From Oxytricha trifallax (Eukaryota; Ciliophora; Spirotrichea; Sporadotrichida; Oxytrichidae): a DNA stretch of 64,000 bases. The DNA lies in contig ARYC01000612.1 in NCBI GenBank assembly GCA_000711775.1, positions 62,001 to 126,000 on the forward strand, written 5' to 3'. The notes below the pieces were generated by a model that saw nothing but the letters and a program-made list of their open reading frames with translations, did no database searches and was not told the origin of the DNA. The position numbers were made by a program, and so were the translations under genes. Shown here in pieces: positions 1 to 12,755 of the stretch (position 1 is its first letter; each line of letters opens with the position of its first letter).

Positions 1-2319
1 TATTCATGTATTAAGAGTAAAGATATAAGAAATATAAAATTCTGTAATTTTATGATAACTTACCACCATTGTTATTCATATAAATATTTGAGAAAGTGTT
101 TATCATTAAGATAGACATCAAACAATCAATTAAATAAGTCTACTATCACTGCTTTTTCATAACCCAGATGTATCACTTACTGCGAATTTCCAGTAGTTCT
201 GATGTTCGTAGATTTAGGTGCTTTGGCAATATTTATTAAATCCTTTATTTATGGGAAATAATTATTTTTTTATTCAGTATTCAGTTATTTTTATCATTAC
301 AAACTAAGCAAGTAGGGAAAATAAAAGGGGATTGACCAATAAAATTAATCAAACATCATGAAAAATTCATTGATGGAAAGTCCAAGTCAGATAAGAATAA
401 TAAAGTTTTAAATAATAAAGCCCCTAATTTGACTATATTCAAACCATATCAACTCCTAAATAATTGGTGAAAAATTCTTAAGATTACGCATCTTAGTGCT
501 TTACGATGATATCAAGGGCAATTATTTTGAGTAAAAAAACTGTTTCCTTTTCTTAGCATGGATTTCTTAGATAATTGTTAAGTCTACTTGTTGGCTTTTG
601 ATTTGGAAAAGATAATTATATATTCTTTTGCCGTATATTTATTATAGATCTGTTACAGATTCTTAAGCCCACAAATACTGATTAGAGAGTAACTATTAAT
701 TTGATCAATAGCGCTTCAATTTAATTTGAGACTTAAGAATTTCGCAATAATTTATCATAACTAAATTAAGCATCAAATATTTTTCATTTATTTGGAACCA
801 ACTTGCATAGTAGCAGTTGTGAATAAAAAATTGATCTTGAATCTTATGTAAGTCATTAAGATTTCATCTACTTTCATAATTAATAATTTGGAAAAATTAC
901 CTAATTAAGAATTAAAATATAACTAATTAAATTACTAATTATATAAATAAAAAAATTTATGTCTAATAAAGCGTTTCATCATCGTCATCCTGATTATTTT
1001 AAAGTCTTCTAAGACTTTGCTTTATGTATTCCTACAAAGCACCAGTCCATTGACACCTGTTATCTTACAATGTAGACGACAAAAAATGAAAAATTTACTT
1101 ATTTTTGAAACTTTAACTTTAAGTGAGTGGTCTATATCTATTACGTTTGATATGATCTATAAGAATACTATTGAATATATCAAGTCTTAGATTAAATTCA
1201 TTAAATTATTATCATAAATCATAATTGTATCTATGGAAGTTGATTCAAATGCTCTTTTAGTAAGAATTGGGTTAATCAATAAGCACTATAATTCTTAAAT
1301 TTAATACATATTCCTTGAGACAGAATCAATATAGTTAGATCTTCAGATGTCACAGTTGGTCTAAGACAGCCTTAAAATGTTGACTTGTATGAAGGATATT
1401 ACAGTAAATAGACAGAATATTTATATCTTCAAACATGTAGTCTATTCAAATTCATGGGAAATTGTTGCTATCTATCAATCAATTGTGATGTTAAAGATGT
1501 AATATAAAAAGGACTCAAAAAATAATATTTCTTTCGTTTAGATTTCCGGGGGTGATTATGTCGCTAGTTTCATTAACTGCAGTTTTATTATAAATCAAAA
1601 TATATATAAATATCGAAATTATTGAATTTTATTGTTTTTAAGTATTAATTAATAATAATAAAGCTAGATATTTATGATTAATTTGAATTACTTATAAGTC
1701 AATTTTGTATTTATTAATTAATTTTTTTATAGATAAAAATTAAGCTTTTTTAAGATTTTAGTAATAAATAAGTATTATAATATATGAAAAAATTCGATTA
1801 AATTTATCAGCATTACATATTTATATTATGAAGTAAAAAACATTTGAAAATATCATTTTTATTTACTAATCATGCAATAGATGATACAAAACTGTAAATT
1901 GCAAATAATATAGTTATTTCTCAATTTATAATCTGAAAATTATTTAATATTTATAAATTACCTATTTATAGCTTTAAAATAAATTAAAAATGTGAATAAT
2001 ATAAATTTTAAGATAATTAAATGTTAATTTAAAAATTTAATATGAACTTAATAGTGTAAATTTAGAAAATCATAATTTAAGTTAGAAACAGATTATAACA
2101 ACAGCAATTAATTAATTTTAAAAAAATTTAAACATAAATATTAAAAGAAAGAATCATTTTATCTCGTTATTAGTGTTCCAATCCTTTTTTTATTTTAGAT
2201 AATTTAGATAATAATAGATTTTTTTTAAATTAAGCATGCAGTATAGGAGTAACATAGATACTATAATTTGAATCTTTTTTCTCATATAATTATTAGAACA
2301 AATAGGCAAAAATTGAAAC
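1..2319. other. AT-rich germline DNA, no gene seen
   Basis: About 2.3 kb of very AT-rich sequence. With TGA as the only stop, open frames of 60-100 codons arise by chance here, and none shows a recognisable motif or a local rise in GC. I see no inverted repeats or RNA gene. Confidence 0.6.
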
Positions 2320-3130
2320 TAAAGCGAATTAAGCTATTTGAGAGTAAGTTTGAATAATTAATCAAAATTGTATATAGATTTAATGTATAGATGAAGCACG
2401 ATAAAGTCTTAATAAGTTCAGAATATAGTGATCTTTTACCATCAGGTTCTACTGAGACTGTCGACACATCTTAGAGATCGGTGCTAGTTTGGAACCTCAT
2501 CCTTCATGCATCAAAAGTAGCTCATCATATCGTTGAATAGTTGTAATCTCGATCACATCTCCATTTAAGACTGCCAATCAGTAGATCCTTAGAGAGGCCA
2601 AACCTCCATTTTTACTCTTTGATTTTTAATAATTTTGATTAGTTTTATTAAATTAATTAGGCTGATTAAAACTTTTAAAGTTTTAATGCGTTTAAAATAA
2701 TAATCATGTTAATCGTTTTAATCTATAGAGAAATTTTATTAAAGATGTCTGATTTAATTTTTTATAAATGTGTTTAATTAAAGCTCTGCCTAATTAATTT
2801 AATAAAACTAATCAAAATTATTAAAAATCAAAGAGTAAAAATGGAGGTTTGGCCTCTCTAAGGATTTACTGATTGGCAGTCTTAAATGGAGATGTGATCG
2901 AGATTACAACTATTCAACGATATGATGAGCTACTTTTGATGGATGAAGGATGAGGTTCCAAACTAGCACCGATCTCTAAGATGTGTCGACAGTCTCAGTA
3001 GAACCTGATGGTAAAAGATCACTATATTCTGAACTTATTAAGACTTTATCGTGCTTCATCTATACATTAAATCTATATACAATTTTGATTAATTATTCAA
3101 ACTTACTCTCAAATAGCTTAATTCGCTTTA
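2320..3130. repeat. 0.8-kb near-perfect palindromic element
   Basis: The left arm (about 2,320-2,662) and right arm (about 2,788-3,130) are reverse complements over ~340 bp with very few mismatches, around a ~125-bp AT-rich centre. The arms are richer in GC than the flanks. Each arm carries the same short open frame, starting ATG-TCG-ACA, so it appears once on each strand. I attach no function to that frame. The arms also contain ACTGCCAAT, a motif shared with the inner ends of families F and G elsewhere in the window. High arm identity means a recent insertion or active homogenisation. The form is a foldback or MITE-like element; no clear target duplication was found. Confidence 0.85.
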
Positions 3131-6100
3131 ACTATATTAGTCCCCCATCAATTTTAGTCTTTTAATATATTACTGTCATTAATCATTTCTCATAAATAAT
3201 TAAACCTAAAATCTCTTAGCTCAAACTATCAATCAAGACTTTCAGATGCATCATTAAATAATTAAGCTTAAGAACAAATTTTTGCATCTATATCTCATAT
3301 TTCAGATTAAAACTTGTTTGAGAAAGCTCATCACACTACTTTGAATTGATCTAAAACAAAACAAGAAATGAGTTAATTTAGAGTAAATAATTAACAAACA
3401 CTATTTACTTTAAATTAAACAATTTTTATAGACACAATTTCTAAATGTTAGCTATCAAATCTTAATAAAAACAACTAAAATTTATTTAATAAACAGTCGT
3501 ATTAGTGGAGAAGGTACAGTAAGACCCTCAAGCACTTCCTCAAAAGCGATTTATTAAAATTTTTACTTGCAAAAGCTATTACAGAATTTAAAGAATAAAC
3601 TACATCAAGTAGAATTAGCTAAATTTGCTTTAATACGTAGCTTAAATATCATTTTAACATAAAAACTAAAAAGTTCACTATGTATGATAATAAAGATCAT
3701 GTCTCTAACTACCAAAAATACGAAAGATAATGTAAATTTATAGTCTAGAAGCAATGTACAATAAAACTCAAAATTCTATGATTTCTGGCAACATTTAGAG
3801 AAACATAGATTCCCTTAAATAATCAGCTTTAACTTCTCATAACGCTTAAAACATTATAACTATTTTGAATACATTCAAATAAATCCTATATCAAATTAAA
3901 GAGAAACTCTTAAGAATAACTAACATAATATAAACATACAAAATGTTAAAATTTTGAACATTTACTTTGATAAACATAAGCTATTAGCATTTTAATCCAA
4001 AGATCTATGTGGTTTAAACAATGAGGGATATTATTACTATATCATATAGAAGTGCAACTCAAAAGAAATATCTGTTTAAATGAAGTAAAGAGAAATATTA
4101 TAAATGAAATACTTTTAATTCAAAACAAATATTTATAATAAAATCCCATGAGTTGATTAAGAACAAAGAATGGGTATTAAGACTAGTAAAATTAAAATAA
4201 AATTCTTATTTGCGTAAATTATTGTAGTTTAGGTTAATTGTTGAAAACCATTCGCTCAAATAATTGATTTTGTCGAATAAACCAATCATAATAATTAAAT
4301 TTATATTAAGGCTAATTATAAATAATTTAAGCAAATATTAATTAAATTTTAATTTTATTAATCTTAATCCCCAATTTTATTCTTAATTTAATAATTTTTT
4401 TAATATTATTTTTAAATAGAAAACAAAGTTCCTAAATCTATTATAATATAAATGAAAATATATTTAGGCAATAATTTATGATAACTTGTATAAGTATAGA
4501 AAAATTTAATATGTTTACTATATTTTAATGATTTAAAGATTGAAAGTCAACTTAAAAAAAATTATTCATTATAAAAAATTAAAACAATAACATATCATTT
4601 GAACAAACAAAGAAGAAAAAATTACAAACTAAGTTTGTATAATTGATAAAGTTTAAATCCCAGTTAAGCGTATTTTAAAATATTTTACCAATTTAATAGT
4701 TTTATTTTCTAAATATTTTATATTTATGAGTATATTATTGAATTCATTTAATAGAAATTAAATAAGCAATTATTAACAGTTAAAGACTGAATTTATAGTA
4801 TAGAAACATCAACAGCTAATTAAATGCAATTAATTTTGAAGTTTTTATTAATAAAGAAATAGGCTTGATCACGTACACCAAATAATTTGAATTATTAAAG
4901 CAAAAATAGAGCAATAATGGCTAGACTAAGAAGCTACATAAATTACAGTCTCAAGAATTCAATATAATGTATAAAAATAAGAGATTATTCAAATAAATCA
5001 ATGAAATAAAAAGAATTTATCTCTTGTTTTTGTAAAATCTTTTTAAGTCTATGTTTGATTTTATGGTAACTTTATCCAAAGAAAAGAACAAAAGTATTAA
5101 TTATAAAAGATATTCTCAACAATCCTTTTAAGATTCAAAACTGGTTCAAAATTGACTTTTTCTTTAAATTAAAACCTAAGAATTGACATTTGATACTAAA
5201 AAAGAACTAAATTTAAATATTTACATGCAAAAACAACAGATTAATCAAAAGTCACTTATAAAAAGTGGGAGCATAATGATTTATCAAAACCATTAGTCAT
5301 TGTCTACTTATTCAATTAGAAATAGCTAAGTTTTATATAGCACATTAATAATTTCTTATTTATTATATGCAGAGACTGCTATGAGATCAACGGAGTGAAC
5401 AGAACATTGAATAAATTGGAGGAAAAAAAGAAGCGGTATAAATTGATCTTAGAGGAGACGCTAACTCATAGAGTTTATTTAAGTACCTTATAAATCTCAG
5501 CTCAAAATATAACCCAAGAATTATTTGAATTTAGGTGAAAATGTTAGTGTTGCATAACATTATGATAATAATGCAAAGAAAGTAGTGTAGAATAAATTAG
5601 TATAAGCACACAAAAATTATGCCAAACCTATTCAAATTAATTTATTAACTCAGTTAACTGTTAAGTACAACCATATTAGAATTTTAAATATCTTAGTAAA
5701 GATGAAACTTCAATCTTTGATATATCAACATTATATTATTTAAAAAATAATTTTGAAAATTTAAGTGGGATATACCATATATTATATTAAATTAATGTGA
5801 TAATAAAGTTTAGTATCGAATCTGGGGGAAGTTTATAGTGCTATGCATACAAATGAAGATTCTTCTTTGAATCAAAAGAAATGACAACAGAAACAAATAT
5901 CTATTATCCTTTCAGAAAATTCAATGATGAATCTAGTATTAATTCCGAATATTTAACGTTTAAGTAGTTTATTAAAAAGCTCGAATAATATAATATTTCT
6001 AGGATACTTTAAATTAACAATTTAAATAATTGTAATGAATCAGCGGTTAAAGAAAGCATGTTAATCTATTAGACAAAGATTAATATTAATTCCTAGAAAT

Positions 6101-8460
6101 CACAGATGCGCTTGATTATGATAATTAAGACATATAAAAATAAAATAGAGCTATATAAGAATTAAAAAATAAATATAATCAATTATTTTCTAAGTTCAAT
6201 CCATTTCCCTTTAATATAGTATAATTTTTAAATATCTATACCTTCATTCTTCTCTTGTCATTCTTACTGTATGCGGTGCAAGTATGGTTATTTTTAAACG
6301 AATATCTGCAATACTTTAGTATTTTCTCTACAAAGCTTCATTAAAAGTTGTAAGTGTATTATTAAAGTCATTGATATCTTAGTCTGTTCTTGTTTCACTA
6401 TTTGACAACATTCCCTAGGTTTTGTGTTAAGTAATGATTTTAGGTCAAAATGCACTTTTTTATTGTTTAATTTTACGCTTAATTCAATCTTATTATCCAA
6501 AACCATTTGTGAGAAGAAATTCTTTTCTGTTTTTGGAATGCGCCTACATAAATATTGAAAATTGATCGCTTTATAAAGGGATCTTTATTCAAAAATGGAA
6601 AAATATTTCTCATCCATTTCAAAAATTTATATAGATATCCAATTTCTAAATGCATTATGTCATTATAAATAATTTTTATTCATGAAGAAATATCAATTAA
6701 GATATCTGGAATACCTTTGGACCATCCTGGTATCTTTCATTAAATCATTAGCAATGACTTAAATATTTCTCCTTCCCTTGCTATAATAAATCATTACACT
6801 TCATTAACTCATTTGTAAATCAATTCGTTTGTTATTTCTTTTTTTAATTGAAATTACTATAGCATTTAAGATTTCATATAAATTATCATCGTTTATTATT
6901 TCAGGCTTGTAACCATAGAAGAGAGACATTTAAAGCATATAAACACTATAAAATTATTAGCTAATTTAATTCATATTGATAAAATATTATATATTGTTAT
7001 TCGATAAATTTATGATTAAAAGAATTAATTGTTTTTAATTAATTCCTATATGTTTTGTAAATTAATATAATTATGATAAATTTCTAAGGATTCATTCTTC
7101 AATCTATTTACTTCTCATTTTTTTTATCTTTTATAAGAATACTAATAAATAATTATTATAATTATCTATTTATCTTTAGTTCAAAGACAAATTAGTTAAT
7201 TAGAATATCCCGTTCTTCGATATCAGGTTAAAGTAATTAGGTGTTATTCTTACATTTATCAATCAGTGATTTTGACTGTCTCTTCCAATTTAGTATTATA
7301 AACACCCTATTTACACATTAACATTTCTTAAGAAAAATCCTAATCAAGTATACTCAATTTGATCAGTTGCTCACATATTAAAGGATATCTTTATTTTCTG
7401 GTTTGCTTAATTGTCTCTTGTAAAAAATAGACTGGAGCTTGTTGTATTTTGAAGTCTGGTTAGATTCTTAAAATTTATCGAATAAAAACTAGTCTAGTGT
7501 ATTAAATTTGCTACTTAAATATTAGTATTTTGAGAGCCTCTGGTTTGAGTTTTATATTAAATTGACAAAGTCTATAGATTTACTTCTTGATTTGTTTAAC
7601 ATAGTAAGTGATAATACAAGTTATATTTATAAAATTATTGTGATTAACTTGAGAAAAGATCTTTGCTATCCATATTTAATATTAAAGAATCCTTATTTTA
7701 TTAATCTGATGATTTTACGTTAAACAATCACTTTTTTAAGTGAGAAATATTTCTTTTTTTTATTGACAGAGGTCAATGAAGTCATTAACATTTCGCTCTT
7801 TCTTGTCAAATAAAGCCCTCTTTATTAATAACATACTCGATCGTCAAATTTGAATATTCTTCAATATTTATTTTTCTATTATTTTAACAAGATTGTGTTC
7901 CCCCATTTTCCTTCGAATATGCTAAATGATTTGGAATTTTAATAATAAAAAAATTCTACCTTAAGAATAGTTTTTGAGATGAAACAGATCGTTATGTGAA
8001 TCTGACAAGTAATTGCTATTTGTTACCCAAAACTAAAAGTTTCATCTTTTAAAGGCTTCATTTTGATTTGAAAGGGAAGTATGTAAGGAATTTCTCCAAT
8101 CTATTAATAATTTTACCTTAAAATTTAGCAATATTAGCAATTTGCTCAGAAGCTAATCAATTATAGACTATAAATTAGCGTAAACAAAATATATAAAGGA
8201 AAAAGCTTTATATCTTAATAGACTTTAAGTTAATAAGAATAATTTTTAAAAAATGATGATGATGAATAACTTATGGGATGGTGAATACGAAAACTATTAA
8301 TAGAGATCTCTAGTATTATATATATATATATATATATTTATTATTGTTATTGCTGTTTTTGCTATCAATATTTTTATTATTATTATTTAGTGTATAAATT
8401 TTAGTTATTTGCACTTAATACTTAAGCTGATATTTATTCCCTAAAATCTATGTCTTTTGT
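3131..8460. other. AT-rich stretch, no supported gene; (TA)n at 8,313-8,338
   Basis: More than 5 kb of AT-rich DNA. Open frames exist on both strands (for example plus 5,881-6,402 and minus 6,294-6,960), but they have the composition of the surroundings and are about the length expected when TGA is the only stop. A TA dinucleotide run lies near 8,313-8,338. No inverted-repeat element was recognised. Confidence 0.5.
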
Positions 8461-8469
8461 CTAATTTAT

Positions 8470-8660
8470 TTCTTCAGCAGGGACAGAGACTTTGGCCGTT
8501 TAGATCTAAGCGGCTCTAATAGGAGGCTCTTGGGGGTATCTTGCCTTGTCATCTCTTTCCACATCTTGACTTGCCTCTTTGGACCCCGAATTGCTTAGGG
8601 GCATGTCCTTTGTCTGAACCAGTCAGCTTGCCAACTACCAAAGCCTAATCTTTATTTTAT
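8470..8660. other. GC-rich island, possible gene fragment or MDS
   Basis: About 190 bp of clearly higher GC than its flanks. On the minus strand one frame reads through the whole island without TGA, giving a Lys/Arg-rich peptide, but no family is recognisable. In a stichotrich germline, short GC-richer islands flanked by AT-rich DNA are typical of macronuclear-destined segments (MDSs), and captured gene fragments look the same. I cannot tell these apart. Confidence 0.3.
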
Positions 8661-9542
8661 TCTTTCGGTTCTTTTTTCTAGAGAATTTTTTGGATTTTCG
8701 ATTTCATTTCTTAGTCATCTTGTCTAATTTCATATTCTTAGAGATAAGCTTGACAACAGGAATAACAATATTATTAAAATACAATTGATTTGGGAAATTT
8801 GAAAAATAAATATTTAAAACAAATTAACAGTACGTGTAACAGCCATGTATTAGCGCAGCTTTTAATTTTAATTACGTTTTAAAAAGATCAAATTCAAAAG
8901 TATTAATTTAACTGTCAGATTAAAATTATAATTGTACACTATATGTTTAAAAAATGTACAATTTGAAACTGTAAATATTAATTAAATTATTATAATTAGT
9001 TTTAGTATTAAATACATCAAAATGTACAATGTACAATTAGTAAATATATTAGAACATAGACTGTAAAAAATGCTAATTATATTTATTCCTGATATATATA
9101 TATATATTAATTAATTATATTAAACCGATATATGGTACTAATGGCATGAAATATTCAAGTCATTGGATTACTCTTTGGTACTTAAGATCCTGATCAGTTG
9201 TAATATATAACAATCCAAATAAATACTCACCAATCGCAACAGCAACACAGACCAAATGAGAGGCACCTATTCCTCTTCTTGATAAATAATTTGGTTCCTA
9301 AATTAAAGTATCATCACATTCTAGAAGGCCTTTAGGGCTCCACTACTAAACTCAGCCATATTATGATTCTTCATTAGAAGTTCAAATCACAAAACATTCT
9401 CACTATTCATCTGAAAAGTGATCAAATAGGTTTATCGAAGGGCTTTTTCTCTAGAGATAAATGCAATGGAGGCCGGGCAATGAGTAAGCTATAAATATGA
9501 GCAACTATTGTTGGGAAGGTGTAAATGAAATAAATTTTTTGA

Positions 9543-10206
9543 GATTTAAGCGTACTTGAATTTTTAGTAGGCGATGCCTGTAATTTCCATGATTTTCTCG
9601 AATATGCTACATCAACGACAAGAGAGGATCCAAACCTCCAGTTATCAAAAAGAAACTCATCAGGGAGTAGCTTAAACAGCGAGTTTGTTGACATGAATCG
9701 GACTAGTCAAGCAAGTGGCGTTGGGGACTTGTACTCTAAATACTTGCATGTGCCTGAAGTGAGAGAGGAGATTATTAAGAAGAAAGGGATGCTAAGCACC
9801 ACTCTGCAATTTGAAAGACATCTGGAGAAAATGAACCAAAGTCAGCCAACGAAGCTCCAATAACTCATGACCTATCTTCAAAATTCTCAGATCAAGAATC
9901 CCAATATCTATAAGCTCATTGATCAGGCTCTCCATGATGCTCAGTACTTTGATGCCATAGATAAACTTTATCGCGTGATGTTCAGGAAGTGCCCTGAAAA
10001 AATCAATTTAGTGTGGTATTATGGCGAATCAAACACTGGCAAGAGCACCGTAAGGTAGTGCATGCAAAACATATTTAGATGTGAGGAGCTTAAAGTTGTG
10101 AACTAGCAATACTGTGTGGATGTAGGCAAGTCTTAGATAAAACCACACTTGATCATTATGGACGAGGTATCTTCAATCCTAATGACGAACTGGATTTCTC
10201 TTAAAG
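9543..10206 (+). pseudogene. Rep-type superfamily 3 helicase, truncated
   Basis: An open frame from just after a TGA at 9,540, with TAA/TAG read as Gln, keeps protein-like composition until about 10,206, where it dissolves into AT-rich DNA. A good Met codon is at 9,693. The C-terminal part carries a Walker A motif (GESNTGKST, about 10,024-10,050) preceded by an aromatic beta-strand (VWYY). A Walker B motif (LIIMDE) follows near 10,150. The small spacing, about 35-40 residues, is typical of superfamily 3 helicases such as Rep proteins of single-stranded DNA replicons. The upstream 9,220-9,540 region may be a decayed N-terminal part, but I cannot confirm a nickase motif there. The 3' motifs (B', C, Arg finger) are missing. 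A second Rep-like fragment sits inside element F1 near 35.6 kb. Origin could be a virus-derived integration or a Rep-bearing element. Confidence 0.65.
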
Positions 10207-12045
10207 TTGATTTTAGGAAATAATTGAGTTATTTTATTTACTTTTTTATTTTTAAATGTATTGTTAGAGAGCTTATCTATCTACACTATTATCATATATT
10301 ATAGATTAATTGTGAAGTTAGGATTTGTTAAGTTATTTTATTTTATATTATCAAAAATTTCCCTATTTTGATAATTTTATTGTAGTTTGTTTTGAGTTTT
10401 ATAAAAACTTTTATCATGATCTTTCATTAAATTTTATAGATTATTACTATTTTTAATCTTCCCATTTAAAATTATCTAATTATTTAATTTTATACATCAG
10501 TTAGTTCTTTTTTACTTCCATAAAATTATTATGAAATTATATTTGGGGATTCATTATTCGACATCCGATTTTAATTTTGCCGGGACTTTTGGTTATTCTT
10601 TATTTCTTTTAAAGCTTGTCATAATCATCACTTTAAAACTGAATGTTGTTAGGTTATTAAAGATAACTTTACTATTATGATGTCTGAAAACGATTACTTA
10701 GATTCATTAGCATTTAACTATTTTTAAACTATTGTTATTTAATGATTTCTCAGAGTTTAATATTTTACAAATTTATTTGTAGTTTTAATTGTACATAATG
10801 CATAGGAATCGTTCTGGATCTAATTAAAACTGTGTTTATTTTTTGCATATTTACTGTATAATTACTATGTAATATTATGAGATTATCATAAAGTCATGTA
10901 AAATAAGGTTGAGTGTTTGTTACCGAAAAAATTAATTTTATTTCTTAATCTAAGCAAGATAAATGTTTGATTGATTAGAGATTTATTAATTTTAATTCTT
11001 AATTAACTAGAAAACCTTAATTGAGGTAACAATCACAATAAAAATGTTATGGAAAGTTAAAATATATTTCATTAACTACATATGTTTTCTCAATTATATT
11101 CATCACATTCAGAAGTATTGCAAAGATTGAAACAGTAAATGATAAAATTAATTATGCAAAGCAGTATTTATAAAGTTTATTCTATTATTTAGAATAAGCA
11201 CCCTAAAGAAGTAAACCTTGCGATGCAAACCCAAATAAAAATCTCCCATTATGTCCCGAGCTGTCTGCTTCACTCCCATGAAACAGAAATCAATTCATGA
11301 AGTCCTAAAAATAATAGATAGGCATTGAAAATCATTGATATAATTTTGCCATAATTAATGTAAAAATAATTTGAACATACAAGCTAAAAGAGCAAATAGA
11401 GATGTCGAAGCTCCAACGCCAAGGTTATATGGATCAACCACTCTTCTGAAAATATTGACATCATTAGCTCCCATTAAAAGAAAAAGTGTAAATATTGACT
11501 ATTTACCTTTTGAATTTTCAATCAAGAAATCAATCATAAAAAAGGAAAAATATTCCATAATATGTTAAAAATCCCAGACAGCAAAAGGATTGGCATTATT
11601 AATCTCTTAAAATGACCCTAGATAACATTAGTGTAATTAGGCCACTATTATACACAGTATATAACCCTAGAATAATTTACTAATAACTTTATTTTAGTTA
11701 GCTGCATAAACAATTTCATCAATTATGTAAACAAAAAAAAGCAATCACGTTAATAAAAGTCACTGATCTGAGCTTAAAATTTGTAATAAACATATAAAAG
11801 CAAAGTTTAAAAGTTTTGCATCTTTCGTTTTTAATCTTTACCGTGAACAAAAATTAATAAGGTTACTGCTCTCCAATTATAATATAAATATTTGAGCTAT
11901 TTTATAATTGTCAATTATTATTTTTAAATTAATTGCTTTTGTAATTATTAATAGTTCTAATATTGCTAATTTTTTTTGTTTTAAATTTATAATATTGGAA
12001 TATTCAAGATTCATAATTTGAAGAGGTAATTTATGAAGTCAAATA
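10207..12045. other. AT-rich stretch, no gene supported
   Basis: About 1.8 kb after the truncated Rep gene. The stretch near 11,180-11,570 is a little less AT-rich and has a short open frame on the plus strand, but no motif or homologue is recognisable. Nothing else seen. Confidence 0.5.
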
Positions 12046-12450
12046 TTGTAGGAATACATTTGATTTGGGAAAATAAATAATAATCATTAAATTAAAATCT
12101 CAAAATATTGGCAGTTAACTTTCTGGAAACCTAAACAATATGGTACTTTTTTGATAGGTAATTCGAAATTAGCTGGACTTTACTATTGGCGGTACCCTCT
12201 ATCGCATCTCTGAAGCGAGATAACTCAAGTTTAATTTTGTCATTAAAATCAATTAAACAAATCACTCAAAATTAAACTTGAGTTATTTCGCTTCAGAGGC
12301 GAAAGAGGGTACCGCCAATAGTAAAGTCCTGCTAATTTCGAATTCCCTATAAAAAAAAGTACCATATTGTCTAGGTTTCCAGAAAGTTAACTGCCAATAT
12401 TTTGAGATTTTAATTTAATAATTATTATTTATTTTCCCAAATCCCTAGAA
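12046..12450. repeat. MITE G1 (inverted repeat, TA target)
   Basis: A 405-bp element whose two halves are imperfect reverse complements almost to the centre, flanked by TA on both sides (12,044-12,045 and 12,451-12,452). The outer ends read TTGTAGGAATACATTTG on the left and its shortened complement on the right. Inside are TTGGCAGTTAAC, then a strongly palindromic core with TTGGCGGTACC and TGAAGCGAGATAACTC. The same order of motifs occurs in G2 (18.0 kb) and G3 (43.7 kb), with diverged spacer sequence. No coding capacity. TA duplication is typical of Tc1/mariner-class mobilisation and also of ciliate IESs. Confidence 0.85.
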
Positions 12451-12644
12451 TAATAAGTTGAAATAAAAATTAATTTCAATATTTATTTTTAAAGTATCTT
12501 CCAATGAATTATTTATTGTATTGTCATTACTTTTTGAGATGTTTAAAATTATTTTCAACATTATTCTAGGAATTCATTTGAAAAGTAAGATTTATTTGAT
12601 TTAACTAAAGTATATTCTTAAAATGAATAAGTAATTGGTATATT

Positions 12645-12714
12645 CAAAACCTCTAAATGAGGTTTAAAATTGCTTTGATTTGTAAGAAATTTGTTAAGAG
12701 TTGGGGTTATTAAT
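12645..12714. repeat. TBE-A left terminal inverted repeat
   Basis: Starts CAAAACCTCTAAATGAGG, a decayed C4A4 end, and matches the right end over ~70 bp. The best shared block is GCTTTGATTTG followed by AATTTGTTA and GGTTATTAAT. Confidence 0.85.
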
Positions 12715-12755
12715 CGGTTTTAATGTGAAAATTACAGTGAATGTATTTAATTTAA

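Noticed and set aside
5881-6402. ~170-codon frame from ATG 5,881 on the plus strand
   Set aside because: With TGA as the only stop, frames of this length are common in AT-rich DNA. Composition equals the flanks and no motif is visible.
6294-6960. Minus-strand frames with partly protein-like peptides (for example KKVHFDLKSLLNTKP)
   Set aside because: Frames do not join over a sensible length and composition does not differ from surroundings; not enough to call a gene.
8775-8815. F-type end relic (GGGAAATTTGAAAAATAAAT)
   Set aside because: Only a short AT-rich match, no TTGATAAAATAG tip and no partner end.
9220-9540. Possible Rep nickase (HUH) domain upstream of the helicase
   Set aside because: A plus-strand frame has some Rep-like flavour, but no clear H-x-H and Tyr motif pair could be seen.
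11371-11568. Plus-strand 65-codon frame
   Set aside because: No recognised family and no sharp composition change; probably chance.
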